From the NCBI GenBank assembly GCA_009842505.1, contig VYFG01000047.1, forward strand, positions 1 through 62,524: DNA of 62,524 bases. The letters run 5' to 3'. The position numbers and the translations under genes are program-made. This document shows positions 17,199 to 27,290 of the stretch, in pieces. Under the pieces are notes generated by a model. The model did not search any database. It saw only the letters and a list, made by a program, of their open reading frames with translations, and had not been told where the DNA came from. Each line of letters starts with the position of its first letter. The first letter of the stretch is position 1. Source of the DNA: Gammaproteobacteria bacterium (GTDB lineage: Bacteria > Pseudomonadota > Gammaproteobacteria > Arenicellales > Poriferihabitantaceae).

Positions 17199-17385
17199 AC
17201 ACAGAACCGGCAAGTCCCGGAGCGCCCCGGGTTCTTCCCTGGAATGCCCGCAATCATCCCGGAGAACCCGGAGCGGCTCTCCCCGCCAGAACCGCCGGGA
17301 TTCGCCGAACTCCTGTAAACGGGCCTGCAAACAGGCTTGGAATGACTCCGGCCGTGCCGCTACACTTTCGCAATCCGGGTCGTGC

Positions 17386-18081
17386 GTGAAACAGATGAGA
17401 CGTGCAGAAAGACTGTTCCGGCTGGTCAACGAGATGCGGGCCCGCGGCGTCTGCCGGGCCAGCGAACTGGCCGAGCATTTTGAAGTCAGTGTCAGCACGA
17501 TCTATCGCGACATTGCCCATCTGCAGGGCTCCGGCCTGCCGATCGAGGGTGCGGCCGGCGTCGGTTATCTGCTGCGACCGGGATTCGACCTGCCCAACGT
17601 GACGTTTACCCATGACCAGGTCGATGCGCTGGCCGTGGGTCTTTCCTTCGTGGAAAGCACAGGCGATCCGGTGCTGGCCACAGCGGCTCGCGAAGCGCGC
17701 GCGAAAATCCAGGCAGGCATGCCCCGACCAGAGGAACGCAGGCTCGCCGATGCGCCGTATTTCAGTCTTCAGGGCAGAAACAGCGCAACATCCAACCTGG
17801 CCCTGCTCCGCCAGGCGATCCGCCAGCAGCAGATCGTGCAGTTCGACTATCGGGACGGCGACGGGAACCGGACCGGACGCCGCGTGCGCCCTCTCGTGAT
17901 CTGGAATCTGGCCGATGGCTGGATGTTTTCCGCCTGGTGCGAACTCCGGGAAGATTTCCGCACATTCCGGTTTGACCGCATGGCGAACCTCACCATCACC
18001 GGTGATAGGTTCGATGCAGATGAAGCGACAGGACTGCGCGCCTTCATGGAACTGGAGCGGTGCGAAGCGCAGGATCACTAG
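17386..18081 (+). CDS. WYL-domain transcriptional regulator (YafY family)
   Basis: The 231-residue protein has an N-terminal HTH_11 winged helix (residues 3-60; ERLFRLVNEMRARGVC, STIYRDIAHLQGSGLPIEG) and a C-terminal WYL ligand-sensing domain from about 135 (IVQFDYRDGDGNR, RRVRPLVIWNLADGWMFSAWC, FRTFRFDRM). The usual WYL triad reads GWM here, a common variant. It precedes a GFA gene after 275 bases; control of that gene is possible but unproven. Confidence 0.88.
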   Translation: MKQMRRAERLFRLVNEMRARGVCRASELAEHFEVSVSTIYRDIAHLQGSGLPIEGAAGVGYLLRPGFDLPNVTFTHDQVDALAVGLSFVESTGDPVLATAAREARAKIQAGMPRPEERRLADAPYFSLQGRNSATSNLALLRQAIRQQQIVQFDYRDGDGNRTGRRVRPLVIWNLADGWMFSAWCELREDFRTFRFDRMANLTITGDRFDADEATGLRAFMELERCEAQDH

Positions 18082-18356
18082 CCGACTTTCGCGCATCCCG
18101 ATGAAGGAGCAGTACGGGCCTGGGCGGTCTTTGGCGGCCGAAGCCATTCTGCTTGAAAGGGATTGCGGCCACTTGATATGGTTGTCGCACGGGGGGTGGA
18201 AGATGCGCTGCGGTGAATGGTGTTGGACCAGTCGCTGTATCACACGCAGCCCCAACACCCCGCATTTTTCAAACACTTACCTGCATCGAAAATTTCGCTT
18301 GTTCGGGGAATGATGAAAGTACCGCTACCAACTACCACTACCAATGGGAGGACATC

Positions 18357-18722
18357 ATGAAGGGCAGCTGTTTGTGCGGAGCCGTCACATTCGAGGCGGC
18401 AGGGGAGGCTGAAGGTTTCGCGGTGTGTCACTGCACCCAATGCAGAAAGCAATCGGGATATGCCTGGTCTTCCGCCCATGTTCCGGACGCGGCGCTTGCC
18501 ATCAGGGGCGAGGTTCGTTGGTATCAGTCGTCCGAGAAGGCCCGGCGCGGGTTCTGTCCAGTTTGCGGATCGTTCCTGTTTTGGAAGCATGCGGACGATC
18601 CGCACACCTCCTTCGCCCTTGGTGCGGTGGACGGCCCGACCGGCGCGCGCCTCGAAAAACACATCTTCACCAGCGACAAGGGCGATTACTACCAGATCGC
18701 AGACGGCGTACCGCAGTCTTGA
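18357..18722 (+). CDS. GFA family protein (glutathione-dependent formaldehyde-activating-like)
   Basis: The 121-residue protein has the zinc-binding cysteine pattern of the family: CLCGAV near residue 5, CHCTQCRKQSG near 29 and CPVCGS near 64. Members resemble the glutathione-dependent formaldehyde-activating enzyme Gfa, but most have no proven activity. ATG 18357 follows GGGAGGA at a good distance. Length is typical. Confidence 0.88.
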   Translation: MKGSCLCGAVTFEAAGEAEGFAVCHCTQCRKQSGYAWSSAHVPDAALAIRGEVRWYQSSEKARRGFCPVCGSFLFWKHADDPHTSFALGAVDGPTGARLEKHIFTSDKGDYYQIADGVPQS

Positions 18723-19166
18723 GCGGCGAAGGAATCCCGAACCCGGGACCCCGTCCGACCGCAAGGAATGGGGCCGGGGCCACCATACCGGTGCAATCGA
18801 CGCAACATCAATGTCTGACAAGCGCGTGGATGCGCTTGTCCCGGAAGCAAGGAAAACCAGCGCGGACCAAATGGGAAGGCGGTGCAGGTCTCTCCGCTGA
18901 CGCGCAACACGGACTCCTGGTCAAACAGGCGCCCGAATCTCTCGGTGACGAGCGCGCAGCGCCGGCCGGTAATCGTTCAGCAATGCCGCTCAGTGACATT
19001 TCGCTTCGATGGATGTTCTGCGAATACAGCGGAAAGACATCTTTATTCGACATGAAGCCCGGGAGGACGCAAGTATTGCAAAGGGGCCAAACGCCAGCGG
19101 CTGACTTGAGGCCCAATCAAATAGTTGGCCCGGCCAATGCCTTGTCGCCTTTAAAGAGGAATTCAT
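18723..19166 (+). other. Intergenic region with hairpin at 18817-18840
   Basis: About 440 bases without a credible gene. It contains a perfect 9-base stem GACAAGCGC/GCGCTTGTC with a 6-base loop (18817-18840) and no T-run, so it could be a regulatory hairpin or weak terminator. The right end supplies the ribosome site (AAAGAGGAA) for the next gene. Confidence 0.5.
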
Positions 19167-21374
19167 ATGGGGCCTTTGAAATCAGCGAACGAGCTTAAGA
19201 CACGTCAACTTCTGGACCACGCCTTCGATCCGAAAGCGATAGCAGTTGTCGGTGCTTCCGCGACCCGAGGAAAGTGGAGCAACGAAGTATTCCGTCACTT
19301 CGCAAGACACTATGAAGGAACTCTTCTGCCGGTAAATCCCACTCGAGACGAGGTCGAAGGTGTGCAGGCCTGCTCGAGCGTGATGGACATTCCCCACAAT
19401 GTAGACTACGCGGTGATCGTGTTGCCGCGCGACAAGGTTCTTGCCGCAGTACGCGACTGCGTCTCTACCAAGATCCCCATTGTGCACGTTCTTTCCGCTG
19501 GATTTGCGGAAACCGGCGGCAACGGCGTTTACCTTCAGCGGGCGCTGGTTGAGGCGGTTCAGGGCACTTCCACTCGTTTGATCGGTCCAAACTCCATGGG
19601 GATTTACAGCGCCCAATCCCGCCTGACGTTTGCACGCGACAGCCATTTTGCCCCAGGCACCATCGCCTTCGTTTCCCAAAGCGGCGGTCTGTGCTACGAC
19701 GTTCTGTTGAAAGGCCAGGCCAGGGGATTGAACTTTTCCAAGATCCTCTCCGTCGGCAACAGCTCCGACCTGGACTGGGCGGATTACATCCGGTACTTTG
19801 CCAAGGACCCCGACACCAGCGTAATCGGGGTCTACCTGGAAAGTGTCGGGAAGGGTGAAGAGTTCTTCTGAGAACTGCAGGCTACGACGCCCGCCAAGCC
19901 GGTCATCATTCTCAAGGGAGGCAAGACGGCCGCCGGCTGCACCTCCGCCGCTTCGCACACAGGGCGACTGGCTGGCGACTATGACATCTGGCAAGCGATG
20001 TTTCGTCAGGCCGGCGCGATCGAAGTGGACACGCTCGATGATATGCTGGTGGCGATGGAAGCGTCTGTCGCGGCTTTGGCCATGCGTGCATCGGGCGCCA
20101 AGACTGTCGACACAATGGTCATGGGTACCGGGGGCGGCGCCACTGTGTTGGTCGCAGATGCGTGCGCACTGAACGGCATCGCGATGGCGGGGTTGGGCCC
20201 GGATGCTGTCGACAAGCTAGCCGAGCTGGTTCCCGGCGCCGAGGATTTCGGAGGGATTGGCAATCCTCTGGAACTTGGGGCGGACAGGCTTCTGGCCAAT
20301 CCCGGCATGCTTGCCAACCTAGTGTCCGCAACGTGTGCTGACCGCAATGTCGGAACGTTGGTTGCGCATCTGAATATGGCCGCGATAGCGAACAATCTGT
20401 CCGGCGGCACTTCTGCATGGGAAGAAGTTTGCAAACGTCTGGCCCAAGCCTGCAACCCTGCAAAGCTTGTCTGTCTTGTGCTTCGCAATGGCGATGCCGG
20501 CGCCTTGCCTCAGGAACTGTCGCGCGTCGCGAGACAAATTCTGGTCGGCACTTCGGGCCTGGTCGTTCACACCCGACTCGAGGAAGCGTTGCGATTGGTG
20601 CGGCAGATCCAGCATGCAGTGACTCCAGGTGACTGCGACCCCGCTACCGTGCGGGATCCGAGGCAAGGTGGTTCGCATGACACGTCGCCAGAAACCCGCA
20701 CTCTCGAGGGCAGGGAGGTACGCTCGCTTGTTGCTTCATACGGTATTCCCTTTGCAGCCTGGACGGTTGTTGAAAACGAGGAAGAGGCCGTTCGGGCAGC
20801 CGGCGAATGCGGCTACCCCGTCGCGCTGAAGTCTGCCGCAAGCGACATACTGCACAAAAGCGATGTCGGCTGCGTCAAGATCGGGCTTGAGACTGAAGCC
20901 GCTGTACGCGCGGGTTTCGCTGAAGTGGCGGAAAGCGCCACCCGTGTGGGCAGTTCCAAGCCTGACCTGATGCTGGTCGAACCGATGGTCACGGGTCTTG
21001 CAGAAATTGTAATCGGGTTGAAACAATCCGATACCTTCGGGCCGGTTGTTCTGGTCGGCATGGGGGGCATATGGGTTGAAATTCAAAGCGATCACGTCTT
21101 GCGGATTTGTCCAGTTGACGAAGACGACGCCTTGAGAATGCTCAAGGAGTTGAAAGGCTGGCCACTTCTGGACGGTGCGCGCGGCCGGCCCCGGGCAGAT
21201 GTGAAAGCGCTGGGGCGCATGATCGCCGGAATAAGCAGACTGGGGCTCGAACACCCCGAAATCATCGAACTGGAACTTAACCCCGTCATCGTCGGGGAAT
21301 GCGGATCCGATACATTTTCTGTGGACGCCCGGGCGACCGCATCCGTGAAAACCGCTGCCGCGAGCGCACCTTAA
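19167..21374 (+). pseudogene. ADP-forming acyl-CoA (acetate-CoA) synthetase interrupted by one stop codon
   Basis: The frame from 19167 to 21374 codes for a complete ADP-forming acyl-CoA synthetase (NDP-forming CoA ligase) of about 735 residues but has one in-frame TGA at 19869-19871. The 5' part has the CoA-binding domain (IAVVGASATRGKWS) and the succinyl-CoA-ligase-like segment (FVSQSGGLCYDV). Beyond the stop come the phosphohistidine site SHTGRLAGD and the C-terminal ATP-grasp domain (YPVALKSAASDILHKSDVGC). Family members usually have R or E after the FF, so CGA to TGA is likely. No frameshift exists. Readthrough, or two cooperating parts, cannot be ruled out. Confidence 0.85.
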
Positions 21375-21403
21375 ACAAATATCCGCCAGCCACAGACCCT
21401 TCC

Positions 21404-22342
21404 ATGAAAGTCGAATACCCCGTCACAGTACCCGATATCATTCCGCTGATGCGCGACTATATCAGCCCCCCGGATGATCACGACACCTATGCCGACCTGT
21501 ATGGATATGGCAGCGAAAACCCCGACTTCTTTACACCGTTTCAACCGGACCTTGAGGGCACACGCCTCGATGGCGAGGTAACAACGCTCCCGGCCCTGCT
21601 TGCCGCAATCGGAGAAGGCGGAGCCCCCTTGATGCTCGAAATGCTCAATGCCTGCGGTGTGGATGCCGCGGTTGTCCACGCCTACGATACGCTGGAGCAT
21701 GAGATTGTCGCCAAAGTGCAAAGGCAATCCCATGGGCAGCTTGTTGGCCTGGCTGGTGTCTCGCCCAAATCCAGGCCGGTCGCCGAGAAACAGATTGAAC
21801 ACGCCATTGGCGAGCTTGGTCTCAAAGGGGTGTCGATCGCGCCTTATGCCAATGGGCTCTATGCGGACGATCCGGCGTTTTATCCCATCTACAGCAAGTG
21901 TTCGGAACTCGGCGTGCCCATTAACATCCACGGTTCAACCCATCTGTTGCGCAACGCCCCGAACGATTGCAGCCATCCCTCGCGTTTGGACCGCGTTGCC
22001 ATCGACTTTCCGGATTTGGCAATTATCGCCCATCACGGTGGCTGGCCCTGGGTACTGGAATTGATGAGCGTCGCGTTGCGACATCCCAATTTCTACATCA
22101 GCCCGGCGGGCATGCGACCCCGGAACTTCGTCAAGCCCGGCTCTGGCTGGGATGCTTTGCTGCAATTTGGTGATACGCTATTGCGGAACAGGATTCTGTG
22201 GGGTAGCAACTGGCCCATGTTGCCTATCAGGAGATCTCTGGATGAAATCAAAGCCTTGCCTTTACGTGAAGCTTCTCTTGATGCCTGGCTTGGAGGGAAT
22301 GCTGCACGGCTGTTCAATTTGAACCCTTCACCGGAAAGCTAG
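21404..22342 (+). CDS. Amidohydrolase family protein (amidohydro-rel type)
   Basis: A 312-residue TIM-barrel hydrolase or decarboxylase of the PF04909 group. Visible parts are GVDAAVVHAYDT, LKGVSIAPYANGLYADDPAFYPIY, the metal-site histidine INIHGST, IAHHGGWPW and the late aspartate replaced by WGSNWPM, where the family usually has GSDWP. Loss of that aspartate could affect metal-dependent catalysis. The N-terminal HxH is also absent. ATG 21404 lies 29 bases after the acyl-CoA synthetase frame, so the two probably formed a catabolic operon. Confidence 0.83.
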   Translation: MKVEYPVTVPDIIPLMRDYISPPDDHDTYADLYGYGSENPDFFTPFQPDLEGTRLDGEVTTLPALLAAIGEGGAPLMLEMLNACGVDAAVVHAYDTLEHEIVAKVQRQSHGQLVGLAGVSPKSRPVAEKQIEHAIGELGLKGVSIAPYANGLYADDPAFYPIYSKCSELGVPINIHGSTHLLRNAPNDCSHPSRLDRVAIDFPDLAIIAHHGGWPWVLELMSVALRHPNFYISPAGMRPRNFVKPGSGWDALLQFGDTLLRNRILWGSNWPMLPIRRSLDEIKALPLREASLDAWLGGNAARLFNLNPSPES

Positions 22343-22575
22343 AGCCTTCGTATCCATGCAGCCAGGCTTGAACCTGCAAATGAACGCCGTGCCGTGAGGG
22401 CACACCGGGTCCGGTATTAGGCCCGCTCCTCTCTGGTGTCAACTTAGTTGCTCGTGGAAGAGTGGCATGGAGCGATCTGGCTCACTCGGACGCTCACACG
22501 GTTCCTGTGTGCCTGCTTTCCCTTGCATTTCGTCAGACAACGGCTGGCTTACGCCATCTCCTCCGGAATTGGATT

Positions 22576-22929
22576 TCACGACACATCGATTCTTACCCGG
22601 TCAAATGGCGTGCGAGGGGCAAGCGACCCCCGCCGACCCCTTTCCAGTTCCACGAGCCCATATCGCGCCATCGTCTTCAGCGTGCGCGAAAGATTCGACT
22701 TGTTTCGTCCTGACATCTCCGCCAGTTCGGTGATCGAGTCCGGCCGTTCCCGCGCAATCAGCGCCAGCAACTCACGATTGCGCTGCGAGAGCACCTTTGC
22801 GAAGCTCTCCACAGACGTGAACCAGACTTTCGGTTCGCCTCTTGCAGGCTTGTATTCACCACATGCGATCGCCATGGTGCGCGCCTTCATCCGGTCATAC
22901 TCCGCTATGCCGATCTTCAGTGTCTTCAT
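22576..22929 (-). CDS. HVO_A0114-type winged-helix antitoxin
   Basis: The 117-residue protein has a MarR-like winged helix near its C-terminus (RELLALIARERPDSITELAEMSGR then LSRTLKTMARYGLVELERG). This matches the COG4190/HVO_A0114 group of predicted regulators that pair with TumE-type toxins. Its ATG overlaps the stop of the upstream TumE-like frame as ATGA (22926-22929). Repression of its own operon is expected. Confidence 0.75.
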   Translation of the reverse strand: MKTLKIGIAEYDRMKARTMAIACGEYKPARGEPKVWFTSVESFAKVLSQRNRELLALIARERPDSITELAEMSGRNKSNLSRTLKTMARYGLVELERGRRGSLAPRTPFDRVRIDVS

Positions 22930-23207
22930 TTGTTCGGTCCCCTTTGTTGCAGAACCCCGTCCACTTCCTTCCAGAAATCCGATAGAAGCGTTCCGGCGTC
23001 CCTGTAGTCGTAAGGCCTGACTGACTTTAGCCGGTGGCGGTGGTCTCTCCCGATGCGCTTTCCCGCTCCCGGGCCGCGACCATCCTTCACCGGATGGGAA
23101 TTATCGAATCCTGCCAGCCTGGTCCCGTCCGGGGCATGCAGCGTCAGCGAATACCTGATCCCATGGGGCCGCTCCGGAGATATCTTGACCTGCCGCAGGG
23201 CAGGCAG
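22926..23207 (-). CDS. TumE/DUF6516-like toxin, start codon unclear
   Basis: This frame encodes ERPHGIRYSLTLHAPDG, LAGFDN, GRDHRHR and ends DAGTLLSDFWKEVDGVLQQRG, the pattern of the TumE/DUF6516 family paired with HVO_A0114 antitoxins. It runs from just after an in-frame TGA (23208-23210) to TGA 22926-22928, 93 codons. No ATG, GTG or TTG lies in the open part before the conserved region; only CTG codons (23207, 23198) could start it. Either CTG is used or the 5' end is lost and the toxin is dead. The ATGA overlap with the antitoxin supports a real module. Confidence 0.6.
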   Translation of the reverse strand: MPALRQVKISPERPHGIRYSLTLHAPDGTRLAGFDNSHPVKDGRGPGAGKRIGRDHRHRLKSVRPYDYRDAGTLLSDFWKEVDGVLQQRGPNK

Positions 23208-23540
23208 TCAGTCCAGCAGGGGGCTCCTTTCGCCGGACCAACCGACATGGACCATCCTGGGCGACGGTTCCGTGGCAACCGGCATTTTCACCGATCAGGG
23301 AAGTTATCCGGATGTTCCCGCTGTTCACTCACGGGAATAACCAATACCATAGGTGGGTGATCACAGTTGCAGCCGTGACGGACTGAACATGAATGAGCGC
23401 ATGACACCCCCGGTGATGGTGGTGACAGGCCGAAGCCGGCCAGTCATGACGGAATGGCTTCCGGTGGGCCAATGGAAACTCCCGGGTATCCGCACCAGGT
23501 CGCACATGGTGAACCTGAACGCTGGCTGGATACGCAATCG

Positions 23541-23957
23541 TCAACATGGTACCCGGCCCCGGAAAACGCGATACGCGGGAAACCAGGAAGCCTCTCCCCG
23601 CAATGGGTCAGGGTACATGTGGTGGCGGAACCTGCAGATGTCGGTTTCGCCCGGCGCGTGCTTCCCACCGGGATCGATGTTCACGAACCGGCGCATCGCC
23701 GGGGACTCGTGCAAATCCTCTCCGGCGGCCGGGTCCGGAAGACTGAACCATCCATGCTGGAGAAAGTGGATATGCAGCATCCGCTCGACTCCGATCCGCC
23801 TTCTTCCCGCGCCCTTCGGATTCGGATAGCAAGGCCCGAGGGCATCGGCGGGCTCTTTCCAGGGAATGATCTTTTCCATGTTGTCCAGGAATCGTTCCTT
23901 GCGGGTCTCCTTCCTGTATTTGTCGAAACCGGCACCGGAAAGAGTAATCTGGCGCAT
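23541..23957 (-). pseudogene. IS5-family transposase, N-terminal fragment
   Basis: The 138-codon frame begins with the IS5 group pattern FDKYRKETRKERFLD, then IIPWKEPADAL, YPNPKGAGRRRIGVERMLHIHFLQHGW and RRFVNIDPGGKHAPGETDICRFRHH. Homology then breaks and a stop follows at 23541. The next 200 bases downstream on this strand show only faint similarity to later transposase segments. The catalytic DDE region is missing, so it is a dead remnant. Region 23208-24059 holds no other gene. Confidence 0.75.
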
Positions 23958-24059
23958 GGAGAGAATCGCTGTTGAAAAGAGAGTGGCGATAATAGAGTGG
24001 TGGCTGAATCAATCAGAGGTTCCATAAATTCCCTGTTACAGATCGCTTGAGACCAAGCC

Positions 24060-24926
24060 ATGAATACACAACTGCCAAGAGAGATTACGGCCAGCGAAAT
24101 TGACGCGTATCATCGGGACGGCGTCGTTTTACTGAAGTCGATGTTCGACTCCCAGTGGATTGAATTGCTTGATCAGGGGCTGACAAAGAACTGTGAAACC
24201 CCTACTCACCGCGCACGCACCTGGGCACGTGATGCCGCGGGAAGAACCATGTTTTGGGACAGCCAGGCCTGGCAGGACATAGACGAATACCGGAAGTTCA
24301 TTTTCAATTCCCCCGCAGCTGAGTTGGCCGGAAAGCTGCTTAAGGCCCAGGAGATCAACTTTTTCTTTGATGCCGTCTTTGTCCGCTCGCCCGGCACACA
24401 GTTTTCAACTCCCTGGCATCAGGACGAACCCTATTGGTCAATCGAGGGATATGACACCTGCACGATCTGGATGCCCCTCGTGCCAGTCAAAAAGAAAAAT
24501 GCACTGGCTTACGTACCGGGCTCACATCTGAGCGGCCACATTTTTGATCAGTACAATTTCGGCAACCTCAATCCGGATGGAAAGCCGGATGTTGACCAGG
24601 TGGATTTCTCCGGAATCGCTGAAGAAATCATACCCGACATCGACGCCGATCCTGAGCAATACGGCGTCGTCAGTTGGGACATGAAACCGGGGGATTGCGT
24701 GGCCTTCAACAGCCGCATCCTGCACGGGGGATCGGGAAAGCTGGACGAGAACCAGGAACTGCGCGTTTTCACCAGCAAGTGGATGGGGGATGACGTTCGC
24801 ATCAAATTTCGGGAATGCGGGATGGATCCTGATCACAGTGCCATCATGACCGAGTATGGTCTCAAGCCGGGTGACCGGCCCGGCACCGATCTATATCCGA
24901 AAGTATGGCAGCTCGAGAAGAATTGA
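24060..24926 (+). CDS. Phytanoyl-CoA dioxygenase (PhyH) family protein
   Basis: Fe(II)/2-oxoglutarate-dependent oxygenase of 288 residues. The metal facial triad is visible as WHQDEPYW (H and D, near residue 120) and the distal histidine in RILHGGSGK (near 220). It also has LAYVPGSHL, typical of PhyH. The arginine expected to bind 2-oxoglutarate is probably the R of LRVFTSKW. The substrate is unknown. It stands between an IS5 remnant and a LysR pseudogene. Confidence 0.88.
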   Translation: MNTQLPREITASEIDAYHRDGVVLLKSMFDSQWIELLDQGLTKNCETPTHRARTWARDAAGRTMFWDSQAWQDIDEYRKFIFNSPAAELAGKLLKAQEINFFFDAVFVRSPGTQFSTPWHQDEPYWSIEGYDTCTIWMPLVPVKKKNALAYVPGSHLSGHIFDQYNFGNLNPDGKPDVDQVDFSGIAEEIIPDIDADPEQYGVVSWDMKPGDCVAFNSRILHGGSGKLDENQELRVFTSKWMGDDVRIKFRECGMDPDHSAIMTEYGLKPGDRPGTDLYPKVWQLEKN

Positions 24927-24947
24927 GATTCCAGGACTGCTTTCCGA

Positions 24948-25487
24948 TTACAAATCTATTTCCCGAAAGAACGTCGAAGCCCGAGTTGAGAATTCCCGGC
25001 GGTCCGGGGTTGGGGCTTGCCAGGGTATCCCTATTCCTGGAATGCGGAAGAGCCGCCGGCGAAGGACAGTACGGGTTGCCTTTGGCCGGTGGTTGCTTGG
25101 CGCATGCTGGCACTGAATGGAAATTTCAGGATGACTTTCCATGAACTTTTTCAGGTTTGGCACCAGAACGCGACGCGACGTCGATGCATAGGTATGGACG
25201 ATGACTTCATGACGACCGTGCCCCCGAATCGCGGAGGTCGCGTTGGAGAGCCCATACAGAAACCCCCGCACATGTTCGAGGTAATACCGGCCGTTCCGGG
25301 TCAGCTTCACTCCCTTGTGTTCCCGAACGAACAGCTGGATCTCGAGCAGGGACTCGAGATCGCTGATTTGGTGACTGACGGCGGATGGGGAGACGCAACG
25401 TTCATCCGCTGCGCTGACGAAACTGCTGTGCCGGGCAACGGCCTAAAAAGTCTGAAGTGCTGGGATTGTCGGCAAGCGGGCGGCCAT
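24948..25487 (-). pseudogene. LysR-type regulator (GcvA-like), nonsense mutation and lost C-terminus
   Basis: From ATG 25487 the frame reads MAARLPTIPALQTF, then TAG, then AVARHSSFVSAADERC, SPSAVSHQISDLESLLEIQLF and KLTRNGRYYLEHV. This is a LysR winged helix with GAG (E) changed to TAG at codon 15. The effector domain is recognisable only to LVPNLKKFMESHPEISIQ and then turns into unrelated sequence ending at 24948. Both defects make it inactive. A protein restarting at 25310 would lack the recognition helix. Confidence 0.75.
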
Positions 25488-25743
25488 TCGTCAGATTCCG
25501 TATTCAATCGACCCTGACAGGGAAAAACTGATTTTCTGGCAGGCATCCGGGGCCATCGTGTGCAGCAATACGAACTGCATGAAGCCTGCCAGGAATTGAT
25601 GGTATTACTTGACTTGCCCAAGGTGCGCCTTTCCCCTTGGAAATTCAACGGGCAGGTAAGCGAAAGGGGCGCCGGGGGCAGCACCTGTGTATAACGATCC
25701 GCAGGTTCGGAATCGGTGTGCGTGAAACCCTTTCAGGCAGTCT

Positions 25744-27093
25744 CTACGGCAATAGGTCCTGAAGACGAAACCACTGAAACGCGATTTTCTGGCCGAGACG
25801 GCGGAATCGGGCCATCGGGAAACGGGGCAAGGGGGTACAAAGTTCGGGCATCAGCGGTCTTCCCGCCCCGAGGTGCTCGGCCATGCGCCGGCCCGCCTGA
25901 GTTGCCGCGGTCACGCCACTGCCGCAATAACCTAGCGAATACAGTAGTGTTGGATCGTCCTCGGCACAGCCGACATGCGGCATGTTGTCGCAAGTTATGG
26001 CTACCCACCCGCCCCAATAATATTCGACACCGAGGTTCTCCAGTGGCGGAAATTTTCGCTTGATGTTGTTAAGCAGCCACCTGCTGTGCTGCACGCTGCC
26101 TCCTTCGCGGAAGGGTCCACGGCTGCCGAGCATGATCCGGTTGTCCGGCAGCCGGCGAAAATAATTCAGGAATTTCTTGGTATCGGTCAATGAATCGGTC
26201 GTCACAAAATTGCATTCCGACTGTTGCTCCGTATCCATGGGGGAAGTGACCACAATATATGAAATCACCGGCAGCAGTCCTCCTTTCAGGCACGGATGCA
26301 GCTGTTCGTTGGTATACCCGTTGGTAGCGAAGACTACCTGCCTGGCACGGACCTCACCCCGAGGTGTGGAGAGGCAATGTTCATTGCCCTGCTTTTTCCA
26401 CTCGAGTACGGGCGATGAAGCGTGGATGAACGCACCCGCCGCCCGTGCCATGCGGACCAACCCATAACCGAACTTCATCGGATGCATGCAAAAGCCGTCC
26501 GGTAACCGGATGGCGGAAAAAGCCTCGGCTCCCTTGCAATGGTCGCGTGCGATGTCCTCGGCACTGAGGATATCCGCCTGGTAGTCCAGCCGCTTCAGCG
26601 CCTGGTATTCGGAATGGATGTACGGTACCGCCTTTGGCGAATGGGCAATTTTCATGCGGCCGTCCGGTTGCCGGTCGCAATCGATTGCGCCCCGGTCGAT
26701 CAGCTCGCGTACGGTATCGAGTCCTGCCATGGATTCGTTCCAGAGTGCACGCGCACCTTCGGCACCCCAGCGCCTTTCCCACTGCGCGATCGACAAGCGT
26801 CCGATGTTCGGCCCCGTGAAACTGCCGTTGCGGCCGCTGCAGCCCCACACCGGCCGGTTGGCCTCAAGGACAACCGGATTGATTCCGAAATCACGTGCCA
26901 GATGAATGGCGCAGCTCAAACCCGTGTAACCGCCACCGATGATGGCCACGTCGGTTTCGACCGAAGTTTCGAGCCTTCCGTCGTTTTCCGGCTCCGGGCC
27001 CCCTGTCTCGGCCCAGTACGATGACACGTGCTCAAGACCCGTACCGGGAGTGCGCGATATTAACGGGTCATAAGGCATGGCTTGTCGCTTCAT
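25744..27093 (-). CDS. FAD-dependent amine oxidoreductase (PuuB-like, DAO family)
   Basis: The 449-residue enzyme has the FAD dinucleotide motif VAIIGGGYTGLSCAIHLA near residue 50, then GCSGRNGSF, a feature of gamma-glutamylputrescine oxidase-like proteins, VVFATNGYT, and the C-terminal FAD loop GYCGSGVTAATQAGR. It should oxidise a secondary amine, perhaps a glutamylated polyamine or N-methyl amino acid. Starts at ATG 27093 or 27078 are possible; an ATG at 27147 lies within the neighbouring IS remnant. Confidence 0.88.
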   Translation of the reverse strand: MKRQAMPYDPLISRTPGTGLEHVSSYWAETGGPEPENDGRLETSVETDVAIIGGGYTGLSCAIHLARDFGINPVVLEANRPVWGCSGRNGSFTGPNIGRLSIAQWERRWGAEGARALWNESMAGLDTVRELIDRGAIDCDRQPDGRMKIAHSPKAVPYIHSEYQALKRLDYQADILSAEDIARDHCKGAEAFSAIRLPDGFCMHPMKFGYGLVRMARAAGAFIHASSPVLEWKKQGNEHCLSTPRGEVRARQVVFATNGYTNEQLHPCLKGGLLPVISYIVVTSPMDTEQQSECNFVTTDSLTDTKKFLNYFRRLPDNRIMLGSRGPFREGGSVQHSRWLLNNIKRKFPPLENLGVEYYWGGWVAITCDNMPHVGCAEDDPTLLYSLGYCGSGVTAATQAGRRMAEHLGAGRPLMPELCTPLPRFPMARFRRLGQKIAFQWFRLQDLLP

Positions 27094-27109
27094 GGAAGTA
27101 GTGTGCCGA

Positions 27110-27290
27110 GATGTGCGCAAAAAGGTGGTGGTCATGGTGTACTTCATCCAGTTACCACGCCATCAGAGGTACACGACCCATGACCACCAACTCCAAGCGT
27201 AAATCCGCCATCGTAGAATTGAAAGCCCTTCTTGAAGAGGATGAGGATCGTCTTCGCACCCTGTTCCAGGAGCTCTTGCAAGAGCTCCTG
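27110..27290 (+). mobile_element. IS256-family transposase remnant
   Basis: From ATG 27180 the frame reads MTTNSKRKSAIVELKALL, then EDEDRLRTLFQELLQELLE, the start of IS256/Mutator-family transposases. It is cut off after about 37 codons where the ridA-derived duplicate begins. The upstream 70 bases probably include the IS end. Nothing of the catalytic domain remains. Confidence 0.65.

Noticed and set aside
25307..25684. 125-codon frame upstream of the LysR remnant on the minus strand
   Set aside because: It reads through the LysR gene in another frame, is cysteine/proline-rich and matches nothing.
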